Origin: an uncultured Pelagibacteraceae bacterium | GTDB lineage: Bacteria > Pseudomonadota > Alphaproteobacteria > Pelagibacterales > Pelagibacteraceae | NCBI GenBank assembly: GCA_902517535.1 | Contig: CABYCK010000003.1 | Span: forward strand, 27,278-91,277 | Direction: 5' to 3' | DNA length: 64,000 nt | Part shown: one piece after another, positions 10,450 to 19,335 of the stretch | Numbering within the stretch: position 1 is the stretch's first letter | How the letters are laid out: each line of letters opens with the position of its first letter | Notes under the pieces: generated by a model | The model's input: only the letters and a program-made list of their open reading frames with translations | Told to the model about the DNA's origin: nothing | Databases searched by the model: none | Program-made: the position numbers and the translations under genes

Positions 10450-11440
10450 CAGTGCTTTTTTTCTGATAAGCCCTAATGATCTTTGAAACTAGGGGATGCC
10501 TGATAACATCTGTATGATCAAATTTAATTATCTTAATCTCATTTAAATCCTTGACTATGTTTTTAGATTTGATCAGGCCCGATTGTGATTTATTTATTAA
10601 ATCTATTTGAGAGGGATCTCCATTTACAACAAGTTTAGAATTTTCTCCAATTCTAGTTAAGAACATTTTTATTTGAGTTTCAGTCGCATTTTGAGCTTCA
10701 TCTAATATAGCAAAACAATTTTTCAACGTTCTTCCTCTCATAAATGCTAAAGGAGCTATTTCAATTTCTCCAGACTCAATTTTTTTATCAACTTTATCGA
10801 CTCCAAATAGTTCATACAAAGCATCGTAAAGAGGTCTCAAGTATGGATCTACCTTCTCTTTCATATCACCAGGTAAGAATCCAAGTTTTTCACCTGCTTC
10901 TACTGCTGGCCTTGATAAAATTACTCTATCTACTTTTTTTTCCATCAATAAAGTAATTGCCACAGATGCTGCTAAAAAAGTCTTTCCTGTTCCAGCTGGT
11001 CCTAAAGACATAATTATATCATACTCTTTTAAAGCTTTAATATAATCAGATTGTTTTTCTGATCTAGCTATGACTGACTTTCGTGGGGTTTTTATTAATT
11101 GCTTAAATGACTTTACATTAGATTGCTGAGGGCTCATTTCATTGTTTACTGATAAAAGTATATCTTCTTTTTCAATATAATTGGTTAATAAATATTTATT
11201 AACTAAAAATTTAATTGCTTCTGAAAATTTTTCCAAATTGTCTTTTTTACCTTTGCAAGTAATAGAGTTGCCTCTAAAAAAAATTATTGTGTTAGTAAGT
11301 TTTTCTAATTCTTTTAAGTTTTGATTAAATTGTCCAACAATTGACATCAAAATTTCATTGTTGGAAACTTTAATATTTATAGTTTGAGAGTCTAACTTTT
11401 TTATGTTCAATCTATAATCTAATTTACTAATACCTGACAT
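10436..11440 (-). CDS. ybeZ: PhoH-like ATPase (YbeZ)
   Basis: Cytoplasmic P-loop ATPase of the PhoH family, thought to work with YbeY in RNA metabolism. The 334 residues contain a Walker A motif GPAGTGKT about two-fifths of the way in, then LSRPAVEAGEKLGFLPGD and the Walker B-like FAILDEAQN. The N-terminal ~100 residues are a KH-like domain, as in other YbeZ proteins. It is 5 bases downstream of miaB and overlaps ybeY. The exact reaction of the family is not settled. Confidence 0.93.
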   Translation of the reverse strand: MSGISKLDYRLNIKKLDSQTINIKVSNNEILMSIVGQFNQNLKELEKLTNTIIFFRGNSITCKGKKDNLEKFSEAIKFLVNKYLLTNYIEKEDILLSVNNEMSPQQSNVKSFKQLIKTPRKSVIARSEKQSDYIKALKEYDIIMSLGPAGTGKTFLAASVAITLLMEKKVDRVILSRPAVEAGEKLGFLPGDMKEKVDPYLRPLYDALYELFGVDKVDKKIESGEIEIAPLAFMRGRTLKNCFAILDEAQNATETQIKMFLTRIGENSKLVVNGDPSQIDLINKSQSGLIKSKNIVKDLNEIKIIKFDHTDVIRHPLVSKIIRAYQKKSTDDKS

Positions 11441-11445
11441 AAATT

Positions 11446-12780
11446 TTAAGCTGCAAATCCTTCATTTTTTTTTTCTGAAATGATACTACCAAACAAAGTG
11501 TTTTGATTACAATCATTGACTCTGACATTTTTTATTTTTCCAATCAATTCATAATCGCTTTTAACAATTACTGAGTTAAAATATTCATCTCTACCAAAAA
11601 ATTTGTTTTCATTTTTAACTTTGTTTTCAAATAATACTTTTACAGTAGAATTTCTAAGTTGTTCTCTGTAATCCCTTTTTATATCATTTGCTAATTTTTG
11701 AAAAATTGTAAGTCGTTCTTTAGCAACATTCAAGTCTATCATTTTCATATCAGCAGCAGGTGTGCCCGGTCTTGGACTAAAAATAAATGAATATGAATTA
11801 ATAAATTCTATTTTTTTCATTAATAACATTGTTTTTTCAAAATCCTCTTCAGTTTCTCCAGGATAAGCAATTATAAAATCACTAGAAAATTTTATATTTG
11901 AATTTTTTTTCTTAAGTTTTTTTATAATTTCAAAATAATCTTCAATTGAGTGATTTCTATTCATGCTACTTAAAATTTTGTTAGATCCACTCTGAACTGG
12001 AAGATGAAGAAGTGGCATTAATTTTTCACAGTTTTTATGTGTTTCAATTAAATCGTCTGAAAAATCTTGTGGATGAGAGGTTGTGTATCTTATTCTCTTT
12101 AAATTTTTTATCTCGTTTAATTTATATAATAAGTCAGAAAGTCCTTTTTTTTCGAATTTGTAGGCATTAACATTTTGACCTAATAATATTATTTCTCTAG
12201 CTCCATTGTTCACAAGTTGATTTGCTTCAACCATTATTTCCGATAAAGATCTAGAATATTCAGGACCCCTAGTGTATGGAACCACACAAAATTTACAAAA
12301 TTTATCACATCCTTCTTGTATTGTTAAAAAAGATGAGACTTTACTATCAGAATTTTTAATTACATTTAATTGATCAAACTTTTCTACCACATCAAATTCA
12401 GTAAAATTAATTTTATCTTTATTATTCTCAATTTTTAAAATTATATTATTAATATCGTGATAAGATTGTGGACCAATAACAGCATCAATATATTTTTCTC
12501 TTTTTAATAAAATGTCTCCTTCAGCTTGGGCTACACAGCCAGTTATCAGCACAATTGGTTTTTTCTTACCTCTAAACTCTTTCTTAACTCTCCCGATATC
12601 GTGGTAAACTTTATCCCTTGCCTTTTCTCTTATATGACAGGTGTTTAGAATATAGCAATTAGCCTCTTGAATTTTACTAGTTGAATTGTAATTAATTTTT
12701 TTTGTGATGTCTAAAATACGATTACTATCATATTCGTTCATTTGACAGCCTAATGTTTTGATAAATATTTTTTTTGACAA
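11446..12780 (-). CDS. miaB: tRNA-2-methylthio-N6-dimethylallyladenosine synthase
   Basis: Radical-SAM methylthiotransferase that thiomethylates i6A37 in tRNAs reading UNN codons. The 444 residues show the N-terminal cluster cysteines in TLGCQMNEYDS, NTCHIREKA and TGCVAQAEG. The radical-SAM CxxxCxxC is in EGCDKFCKFCVVPYTRG, and a C-terminal TRAM domain follows. It starts one base after the fur stop, keeping the alphaproteobacterial fur-miaB-phoH-ybeY order. Confidence 0.97.
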   Translation of the reverse strand: MSKKIFIKTLGCQMNEYDSNRILDITKKINYNSTSKIQEANCYILNTCHIREKARDKVYHDIGRVKKEFRGKKKPIVLITGCVAQAEGDILLKREKYIDAVIGPQSYHDINNIILKIENNKDKINFTEFDVVEKFDQLNVIKNSDSKVSSFLTIQEGCDKFCKFCVVPYTRGPEYSRSLSEIMVEANQLVNNGAREIILLGQNVNAYKFEKKGLSDLLYKLNEIKNLKRIRYTTSHPQDFSDDLIETHKNCEKLMPLLHLPVQSGSNKILSSMNRNHSIEDYFEIIKKLKKKNSNIKFSSDFIIAYPGETEEDFEKTMLLMKKIEFINSYSFIFSPRPGTPAADMKMIDLNVAKERLTIFQKLANDIKRDYREQLRNSTVKVLFENKVKNENKFFGRDEYFNSVIVKSDYELIGKIKNVRVNDCNQNTLFGSIISEKKNEGFAA

Positions 12781-12781
12781 T

Positions 12782-13207
12782 TTATTTTTTATTTTTTGAT
12801 CCGTATAATTCTAATTTATGATCGACAAGTTTATAACCTAACTTTTTTGCTACTTCAATTTGAAGTTTTTCAATATCTTTATCTACGAATTCTATAATTT
12901 CACCACTATTTATATCAATCAAATGGTCGTGATGCTCATCTGGGGACTGTTCGTATCTTGCTTTACCACCTTTAAAGTCATGCTTTTCTACTATACCCGA
13001 CTCCTCAAATAGTTTTACAGTTCTGTAAACTGTTGCAATACTAATTTTTTTGTCTACTTCACTAACTCTCTTATGCAATTCATCTACATCTGGATGATCT
13101 TTTGACCCATACTTTTCTTTGGAGTCTGACATGACTTGAGCAATAATTTTTCTTTGGTCAGTTAATCTGACACCCTTATCTTTACACTTTTTTTCTATAT
13201 TATTCAT
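12782..13207 (-). CDS. fur: Fur-family metal-responsive repressor
   Basis: Winged-helix regulator of the Fur family, 141 residues. The DNA-binding domain has RLTDQRKIIAQVM and the recognition segment ISIATVYRTVKLFEESGIV. The metal/dimerisation part contains SPDEHHDHLIDINSGEIIEF. No CxxC zinc pair is present, as in many alphaproteobacterial Fur/Mur proteins, so the sensed metal (iron or manganese) cannot be read from sequence. It sits between tsaB and miaB, the conserved place. A perfect AT-rich palindrome at 13212-13226 lies directly before its start and could be an autoregulatory site. Confidence 0.92.
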   Translation of the reverse strand: MNNIEKKCKDKGVRLTDQRKIIAQVMSDSKEKYGSKDHPDVDELHKRVSEVDKKISIATVYRTVKLFEESGIVEKHDFKGGKARYEQSPDEHHDHLIDINSGEIIEFVDKDIEKLQIEVAKKLGYKLVDHKLELYGSKNKK

Positions 13208-13211
13208 AATA

Positions 13212-13226
13212 GTTAAATAATTTAAC
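13212..13226. promoter_or_regulatory. perfect palindrome at the tsaB/fur junction
   Basis: GTTAAAT-A-ATTTAAC is a perfect 7+1+7 dyad. It covers the tsaB stop codon and ends 5 bases before the fur start codon. It does not match the classic Fur box and could form by chance in such AT-rich DNA. Its place over the fur initiation region makes an operator plausible. Confidence 0.3.
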
Positions 13227-13605
13227 TTATATATAACGGTTTAATCAATTTTTTTTCTATTAAATTTTTTTTTATTAAAATTTCAATATTTTCGAGGTTA
13301 AATTGAGATAATCTGCAGTTTTTAAAGCCATATAACTTAACATTTTTTGATAATCTTATTCCTTTTGCAACCGCTAATGCAACCCTTAGGGTGGTAAAAC
13401 TGCCCGGTCCATAATTTATTAGAATTGAAAAATTTTCATCAATTTTTACTTTGTGCTCTTTAGTAAAATTGAATATTGTTAAAGCCAATGTATCGTTGTT
13501 TGAAATTTTAGTTTGAAAATTATGAATAAAAAAATTATCATTAACTTTTAAACCAATTTTATCATTTTTGCCAATGCAACTAATTATCAAAAAATCTTTA
13601 ATCAT
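13222..13605 (-). CDS. tsaB: TsaB-like tRNA threonylcarbamoyladenosine protein, short form
   Basis: TsaB partners TsaD and TsaE in making t6A37 of tRNA. The clear match is GPGSFTTLRVALAVAKGIRLS (positions about 68-88), the signature GPGSFTGxR region of TsaB. The C-terminal KPLYIS also resembles the end of the family. At 127 residues it is little more than half of usual TsaB (about 200-230), so most of the second subdomain is missing. Position before fur agrees with alphaproteobacterial tsaB-rimI-fur; rimI is gone. Its start overlaps head to head with the deacetylase gene. It may be functional but reduced, or decaying. Confidence 0.75.
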   Translation of the reverse strand: MIKDFLIISCIGKNDKIGLKVNDNFFIHNFQTKISNNDTLALTIFNFTKEHKVKIDENFSILINYGPGSFTTLRVALAVAKGIRLSKNVKLYGFKNCRLSQFNLENIEILIKKNLIEKKLIKPLYIS

Positions 13606-14635
13606 TTTTTTTTCTTTAATTATTTTAATTTTATTTCATCAGATTAAAACTTTTGCAAGCTCAAATGAACCTAAAATAGATGATTATGGTTTAATCTCTA
13701 TAATGTATCATAGATTTAACGAAAATAAATATCCATCAACAAATATTCAAATGGAAATATTTGAAAAACAATTGAAGATCATAGAAGAAGAAAATATTAA
13801 ATTTATCAACCCCGTAGAATTAAAAGAACAAATAACTTTAAAAAAAAATAATCGAAAGATTTTATTAACGATTGATGATGGGCTTCTTTCTTTTTATAAC
13901 AATGCATGGCCATTATTAAAATCTAAAAAAATTCCTTTTATTTTATTTGTAAATACAAGAGAAGTAGGAACCTTTAACTATATGGATTGGCCACAAATTA
14001 AAGAATTGTCTGATAATGATTTAGTAGAAATTGGGAATCACAGTCATTCTCATGAGTATTTAGTTGAAGAAAAACCTGATTTTATTAAAGAAGATATTTT
14101 AAAATCTATGAAAATTTTTAAAGATAAATTAGGCAAAAATTCAAAATTCTTTTCTTACCCATTTGGAGAATATAGCTTGGAATTCAAAAAGATAATAAAA
14201 GAACTTGGTTTCGTATATGCATTTGGGCAACACTCGGGTGTAATTGATGAGTCAAAAGATTTTTATGAACTACCTCGTTTTCCCATAAATGAAAAATATG
14301 GAGAAATTAAAAGATTTAAAACATTAGTTAAAACTCTTCCTTTTAAATATAAAAATATTTATCCAGATGAAAAATATTTATTAAAATCTAATAATCCTCC
14401 TTCTGTAAAAATAGAATTTTTTGAAAATATAAAAAATCTTAAACAAATTAATTGTTTTTCAAATGAAGGGAATGTTTGGAGGTCATCAAAATTGAATTTT
14501 ATTAATGAAAATGTTCTTAATATAGTAATTTCAGAGAAATTTATTGGAGAGCGCGGACGTATTAATTGTTCTTTAAGAGAAGATGGTGGGTTTTGGCGTT
14601 GGTTAGGTATTCAGTTTGTTTTAGCAGATAAATGA
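13568..14635 (+). CDS. polysaccharide deacetylase family protein
   Basis: NodB-homology (carbohydrate esterase 4) protein of 355 residues with an N-terminal hydrophobic segment ending near TFASS, so probably secreted or membrane-anchored. The metal-binding motifs are LTIDDGLLSF (the TFDDG equivalent, about residue 100) and GNHSHSHEYL (the H-xxx-H equivalent). SYPFGEYS is motif 3. The C-terminal ~100 residues form an extra domain I do not recognise. The start could be ATG 13568 or 13574; both lie inside the 5' end of tsaB on the other strand. It converges with the Bax-like gene with 3 bases between, and likely edits peptidoglycan or an exopolysaccharide. Confidence 0.85.
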   Translation: MPMQLIIKKSLIIFFSLIILILFHQIKTFASSNEPKIDDYGLISIMYHRFNENKYPSTNIQMEIFEKQLKIIEEENIKFINPVELKEQITLKKNNRKILLTIDDGLLSFYNNAWPLLKSKKIPFILFVNTREVGTFNYMDWPQIKELSDNDLVEIGNHSHSHEYLVEEKPDFIKEDILKSMKIFKDKLGKNSKFFSYPFGEYSLEFKKIIKELGFVYAFGQHSGVIDESKDFYELPRFPINEKYGEIKRFKTLVKTLPFKYKNIYPDEKYLLKSNNPPSVKIEFFENIKNLKQINCFSNEGNVWRSSKLNFINENVLNIVISEKFIGERGRINCSLREDGGFWRWLGIQFVLADK

Positions 14636-14638
14636 CAA

Positions 14639-16159
14639 TTATAAATTCAATTCTCTTTTTTGAACTGAATTTGCAAGTCTGACTGGTTCAAAATCCATTA
14701 ATCTATTTTGGGTAATAATTTGAGCTAATATTTTAGTATACTCACTACCAGTTTGGGCGTAATTATCCAGAGTTTTAGTCAAGATTAAGCCACTAATTTT
14801 TTTATTTTTATTTCTTAATTCTCCTCTTTTTTCTCTAAACTTTTTATAACTTTTGTGAGTATTTAAATTATTTTTATAAGCTTTGACAGAAGCTCTTAAA
14901 ATAGGAAATCTTAATATTTTATGACTTTGTGATTTGTCCTTCATCAATGGTTCAATCCCTCTTCCAGTCCATGTCCACTGACCAAAAATAGCATTACCTT
15001 CTAGAGCAAATCGAGACGTACCCCAACCACTTTCTTTAGCTGCTTGGGCTAATGCAATTGATGCAGGGATAATATCCATTCTAAGTTTCAAATCATTAAT
15101 ATTTCCCTTTTTAACTTTGTATTCTAAAAATTTTTGTCTTAACCATTGTTTTTCCTCGTCGGTAGTCATTTTTTTTGAACTAATCTTATTTAACTTATTT
15201 CTATCATCTAGAATTTTCTCATTTTCTGCTACGATCAATGGAAGAACGATCTTTATAAAAGTTTCTTTTTTTAATTTGACGCTTTGAATTTCATCTAAAT
15301 CTTTTGGAAATTGAGTAAAGTAGATTGGTTTAACTGTTTTTTCAAATCTAACTTTATTCAAATCATAATTTACGTCTTCAAAAAGACTAAGAACTGTTTC
15401 AGTTTTTAAATTTAAATCAGGTAAAATTAATTCGTTTACTTTATCTTTTTTTTTAACGTCTTTTTTTATTGAATCTTTTGGTTTTTTTAATATCTTTTTT
15501 TCTTCTTTGTTTTGTTTTTTCACTTTAACTTCTGGTTTTTTTACTTCTTTTTTTTTTGGTTGATCAGTTCCAGAGTATTTTTTTACTAATTCATTTTTTT
15601 TAAATTCCTCTAAATTTTTAAAAGTTGTGACGCCTGCAATAATCGTTAATACTGCTCCAACCACCATAAAAAAGCCTATTACAGCTTTTCTTGCACTTTT
15701 TGCAGAAATATTTTGATTATAAACTCCATGAAATAAATTTGTAAATAATTCTCCAAAAAAAGCAAAAACAGTTTTTCCTAGCTTGGGGAGTACCTCTAAA
15801 AAACTTAAACCAATTTTTCCTGCATTTCTCCATAGATTAATAAAAAATCTATTAATCGACCTTGTGCCGTCTTCCTTAAAATAACTTATTTTTCTTGAAA
15901 TTTTTAAAACAGCTTTTGAGCTATCTTCTTTTAAATCATCTATTTGTTTTGAAGCTTTTGACAAAGGTTTGGTAAAATTTTCTTTAATAAAACTAGTATT
16001 GAAATCTTTAGGAATAATAATTTTATTTTTTCTTAATATTAATTCTAATTGACCAGTTGTTAGATTTTTTCTTCGTTTAATATATTCTTGAATTTCTTTA
16101 ACATTATAAATTTGAGCTAATTCAATTAATTTATCTCTGTAACTTAAAGTTTTTTTCAT
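14639..16159 (-). CDS. Bax-like membrane-anchored glucosaminidase
   Basis: Predicted peptidoglycan hydrolase of 506 residues. A cytoplasmic N-terminal ~165 residues precede one membrane helix (FFMVVGAVLTIIAGV). A lysine-rich periplasmic linker rich in KKPEVKVKKQ follows, and then a C-terminal Bax/glucosaminidase domain. The catalytic region reads LAQAAKESGWGTSRFALEGN followed by IFGQW, where the Glu of KESGWG is the expected acid. The N-terminal region is unusual for Bax proteins and I do not recognise it. Together with the facing deacetylase it forms a small envelope module inside an otherwise informational gene block. Confidence 0.8.
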   Translation of the reverse strand: MKKTLSYRDKLIELAQIYNVKEIQEYIKRRKNLTTGQLELILRKNKIIIPKDFNTSFIKENFTKPLSKASKQIDDLKEDSSKAVLKISRKISYFKEDGTRSINRFFINLWRNAGKIGLSFLEVLPKLGKTVFAFFGELFTNLFHGVYNQNISAKSARKAVIGFFMVVGAVLTIIAGVTTFKNLEEFKKNELVKKYSGTDQPKKKEVKKPEVKVKKQNKEEKKILKKPKDSIKKDVKKKDKVNELILPDLNLKTETVLSLFEDVNYDLNKVRFEKTVKPIYFTQFPKDLDEIQSVKLKKETFIKIVLPLIVAENEKILDDRNKLNKISSKKMTTDEEKQWLRQKFLEYKVKKGNINDLKLRMDIIPASIALAQAAKESGWGTSRFALEGNAIFGQWTWTGRGIEPLMKDKSQSHKILRFPILRASVKAYKNNLNTHKSYKKFREKRGELRNKNKKISGLILTKTLDNYAQTGSEYTKILAQIITQNRLMDFEPVRLANSVQKRELNL

Positions 16160-16717
16160 TTAAATTGCCTCTACCGAGTTCACTTCTTTTACATAATGTT
16201 TTAAAAGATTTTGAACTCCTTGTTTTAGTGTCATTAGTGAACTTGGGCATCCAGAGCAGCTTCCTTGTAGTTCAACTTTTACAACACCATTTTTAAAAGA
16301 TTTGAACTTTATATCGCCACCATCTTTAGCAACAGCTGGCCTGATCTTTGTATCTAAAATTTCTATAATTTTTTCAACTGTTTCATTTATTTCTTTTTCA
16401 GAAGTAACAGTTTTTTTTTCTTTATTTATTTCTTCAAGTATAGGTCTTTTATTATTTTCAAAATAATGATTTAAATGAGAAATAACCAACGGTTTTATCT
16501 CGTCCCATGAAATTTCTTTTGTCTTTTTTACTGACAAAAAATTTTTTGATAATAAGACTAGTTCTATGCCGTTAAAACTTAATAATTCTTTTATAAATTT
16601 ATTATCAATTTTTTTTACGTCGTTTCTTTGAAACTCTTCAGTTCCTATTGTTGAGATAATTTTTTCTGATAAAAACTTAAGAGAGTCAGGATTTGGTGTA
16701 GATTCTATTTGTATCAT
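16160..16717 (-). CDS. nfuA: NfuA-type iron-sulfur cluster carrier
   Basis: Scaffold or carrier that delivers Fe-S clusters to target proteins. The 185 residues comprise an N-terminal NFU domain beginning IQIESTPNPDSLKFL, and a C-terminal NifU domain with the cluster-binding CxxC in GSCSGCPSSLMTL (about residues 152-165). It lies 11 bases after trpS and directly before the Bax-like gene on the same strand. The trpS-nfuA neighbourhood is usual in Alphaproteobacteria. Confidence 0.94.
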   Translation of the reverse strand: MIQIESTPNPDSLKFLSEKIISTIGTEEFQRNDVKKIDNKFIKELLSFNGIELVLLSKNFLSVKKTKEISWDEIKPLVISHLNHYFENNKRPILEEINKEKKTVTSEKEINETVEKIIEILDTKIRPAVAKDGGDIKFKSFKNGVVKVELQGSCSGCPSSLMTLKQGVQNLLKHYVKEVNSVEAI

Positions 16718-16728
16718 ATGATTTTATA

Positions 16729-17733
16729 TTATATCAAACCCACTTTTTCACGTATATTTTTCAAGTTCTCATCAGATTTTATTTTGGCCTTTTCATTGCC
16801 TTTTTTCAATATTTCCATCAAATATGCCCTATCATTCATCAATTTTTTAATTTTTTCTCCTATAGGGCATATTTCATTTATCAAAAGATCAGAAAGTTTT
16901 TTTTTTACATAGGAATATTCTTTGCCAGCCATTTCCTTTAAAACACTCTCTAAATTATTTTTAGAAATTTCAGAGTATATATTTAAAATATTTAATGCTT
17001 CAGGTTTTTTCTCTAAAGATTTTAGGTTTTCAGGAATTGGTTCGGAGTCTGATTTTGCTTTTTTTATTTTTTTAATTATATCATCTGGACTATCTTTGAG
17101 GTTGATTCTAGAATAATCTGATTCTTCAGATTTGCTCATTTTTTTAGTGCCATCTCTTAAACTCATTACTCTTGAAATATTTTTAAGAATTAACGGATCA
17201 GGTAACGGAAAAAAGCCTGGACATTTAAAATCGTTATTAAATTTTTGAGCTATGTCTCTCGACAATTCAAGATGTTGCTTTTGATCTGCGCCAACTGGAA
17301 CATGAGTTGCTTTATATAATAAAATATCTGCAGCCATTAGATTTGGATATATATAAAGCCCAACGCTAGCTTTCTCTTTATCTGAACCAGCTTTATCTTT
17401 AAACTGAGTCATTCTATTTAACCAACCAACTCTAGAAACACAATTTAATATCCATGCTAATTCAGCGTGTCCAGAAACTGAGGATTGATTAAAAATTATG
17501 CTTTTAGTTGGATCTAATCCCGAGGCTAAAAAACTTGCGGTAGTTTCCAATATATTATTACTAAGCAATTTCGGATCTTGAAAAACAGTAATTGCATGTA
17601 AGTCTACGACACAATAAATACACTCCATTTCTTTTTGAAGAGATACAAAATTTTTGAGAGCTCCTAAGTAATTTCCTAAGTGAAGATTGCCTGAAGGTTG
17701 TACTCCAGAAAATACTATTTTTTTATTACTCAT
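16729..17733 (-). CDS. trpS: tryptophanyl-tRNA synthetase
   Basis: Class I synthetase charging tRNA-Trp. The 334 residues contain the HIGH-type motif as PSGNLHLGNYLGAL near the N-terminus and an intact KMSKS (TKKMSKSEESD) near residue 198. PVGADQKQHLELSRDIA is also diagnostic. It follows murJ by one base, and nfuA follows 11 bases later, suggesting a murJ-trpS-nfuA operon. Confidence 0.98.
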   Translation of the reverse strand: MSNKKIVFSGVQPSGNLHLGNYLGALKNFVSLQKEMECIYCVVDLHAITVFQDPKLLSNNILETTASFLASGLDPTKSIIFNQSSVSGHAELAWILNCVSRVGWLNRMTQFKDKAGSDKEKASVGLYIYPNLMAADILLYKATHVPVGADQKQHLELSRDIAQKFNNDFKCPGFFPLPDPLILKNISRVMSLRDGTKKMSKSEESDYSRINLKDSPDDIIKKIKKAKSDSEPIPENLKSLEKKPEALNILNIYSEISKNNLESVLKEMAGKEYSYVKKKLSDLLINEICPIGEKIKKLMNDRAYLMEILKKGNEKAKIKSDENLKNIREKVGLI

Positions 17734-17734
17734 T

Positions 17735-19261
17735 TTAATTTGCCCTAAAGTTTTTTGTTTTTAGAACTCCTGTTAAATAACATAATATCAAATAAATAGT
17801 TGCTACAAAACTAACTATTATAATTAAATAAACTGATTTATATTTATAAGCATAATCTAAATAATAGGAATAAAAATCTAAAGTGAAAATTAACAAAAAA
17901 GACATTAAAATCGTACAAAATATTATTTTTAAAATACTTCTTGTGAGATAATTTTTAATTAACAGATAATTTTTACCATTAAGAAAATATATATATATTA
18001 GCACACCCACCCAAGTTGATATCGAAGTGGCAATTGGAATAATAATGAATCCAATTTTGCGAAAAAATAATAAACTTATGATTACATTTAAAATTACAAT
18101 CAAGCTAGAAATAAAAAAAGGTGTTTTAGTATTATTTCTTGCAAAGAAAAAATTTGATAAAATTTTTACTAAAGCGAATGCGGGTATTCCATATCCAAAA
18201 TATTTCAATGCCGAAGCAGTCATGTTTGCATCCTCACGAGAAAAAGATCCATATCCAAATAACGCACTAACAATTTCTTCAGATGATAAAATTAAACCAA
18301 GACTGGCTGGTATAGATAGTAAAAGCGATAGCTCAATTGATTTGTTTTGAATATTTGAAATCCTTAATAAATTTTTTTCTTTAAATGCTTTTGAAAGTAC
18401 TGGTAAAGAAACAGTTCCTACAGCAATTCCAGCTATTGCTAAATTTATTTGATAAATTCTATCAGCGTAATACAAATAAGAAACGGCACTAGTTTGAAAA
18501 GAAGCAATGATTGTTCCGACCAAAATGTTAACCTGAGTTACTCCTGACGACAATATACTAGGAAGAAGTTTACTAAAAAAAATTCTTACCTGTCTACTTA
18601 ATATTATTTTGAATTTTATTGATGGTTTGTAATACTTAGCAGTAAAAATCATCAAATATATTAATTGTATTACTCCGGCTAAAGTTACGCCGTATGATAA
18701 TTGTTTTGCAAAATTCAGTTTTAGAAAAAAAGAAATCATTAAACTGATTATTAAAATCAAATTTAATATTATTGGAGCTGATGCTGCAGCGGCAAATTTG
18801 TTATTAGAATTTAAGATACCAGAAAAAAATGACGAAAGACTTACGAATAATAAAAACGGAAAAGTAATCCTAGTAAATTCAACAGCTAGATTAAATTTCT
18901 GAGTATTTTCATAGAATCCAGGTGCTATAAGATAAACTAGGTAAGGAGTAAATATCTCAACTAACAAAACTAGAAAAAGAAGTATTAATATTAATAAATT
19001 TAAAACATCGTCGGCAAACTTTTTGCCTTTCTCTTTGCTAATAATTTTTGCAGAGGTATAATTTGGTATAAATGCTGCGTTAAAGGTTCCCTCTGCAAAT
19101 AAGCGCCTAAAAGTATTGGGAAGTCTAAAAGCTACAAAAAAAGCATCCGCGAAAATAGTTGCCCCCAGAAATATTGCAATTAATATGTCTCTGAGATATC
19201 CTAATATTCTACTAATCAAAGTAAAAAAACTAAAAACATATGTTGATGATAGCAAATTCAT
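17735..19261 (-). CDS. murJ: lipid II flippase MurJ
   Basis: MviN/MurJ-family transporter that flips lipid II across the inner membrane for peptidoglycan synthesis. The 508 residues contain about 14 hydrophobic helices. The N-terminal block ISRILGYLRDILIAIFLGA and the RRLFAEGTFNAAFIP loop are characteristic of the family. It is the first gene of the minus-strand run murJ-trpS-nfuA and diverges from maeB across a 74-base gap. Confidence 0.95.
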   Translation of the reverse strand: MNLLSSTYVFSFFTLISRILGYLRDILIAIFLGATIFADAFFVAFRLPNTFRRLFAEGTFNAAFIPNYTSAKIISKEKGKKFADDVLNLLILILLFLVLLVEIFTPYLVYLIAPGFYENTQKFNLAVEFTRITFPFLLFVSLSSFFSGILNSNNKFAAAASAPIILNLILIISLMISFFLKLNFAKQLSYGVTLAGVIQLIYLMIFTAKYYKPSIKFKIILSRQVRIFFSKLLPSILSSGVTQVNILVGTIIASFQTSAVSYLYYADRIYQINLAIAGIAVGTVSLPVLSKAFKEKNLLRISNIQNKSIELSLLLSIPASLGLILSSEEIVSALFGYGSFSREDANMTASALKYFGYGIPAFALVKILSNFFFARNNTKTPFFISSLIVILNVIISLLFFRKIGFIIIPIATSISTWVGVLIYIYFLNGKNYLLIKNYLTRSILKIIFCTILMSFLLIFTLDFYSYYLDYAYKYKSVYLIIIVSFVATIYLILCYLTGVLKTKNFRAN

Positions 19262-19335
19262 ATAAATTCTAAATTAAGCCACAAATAATAAATAAATAAT
19301 GCGAATATAATTTATATTACATACACATAATTTAA
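19262..19335. promoter_or_regulatory. divergent intergenic region murJ/maeB
   Basis: This 74-base, very AT-rich gap separates the starts of murJ (-) and maeB (+), so it should hold both promoters. TATAAT at 19306-19311 (+) is a good -10 candidate for maeB, with a start near 19318 and a short leader, but no convincing -35 lies at the right distance. Nothing else in the gap stands out. Confidence 0.4.
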
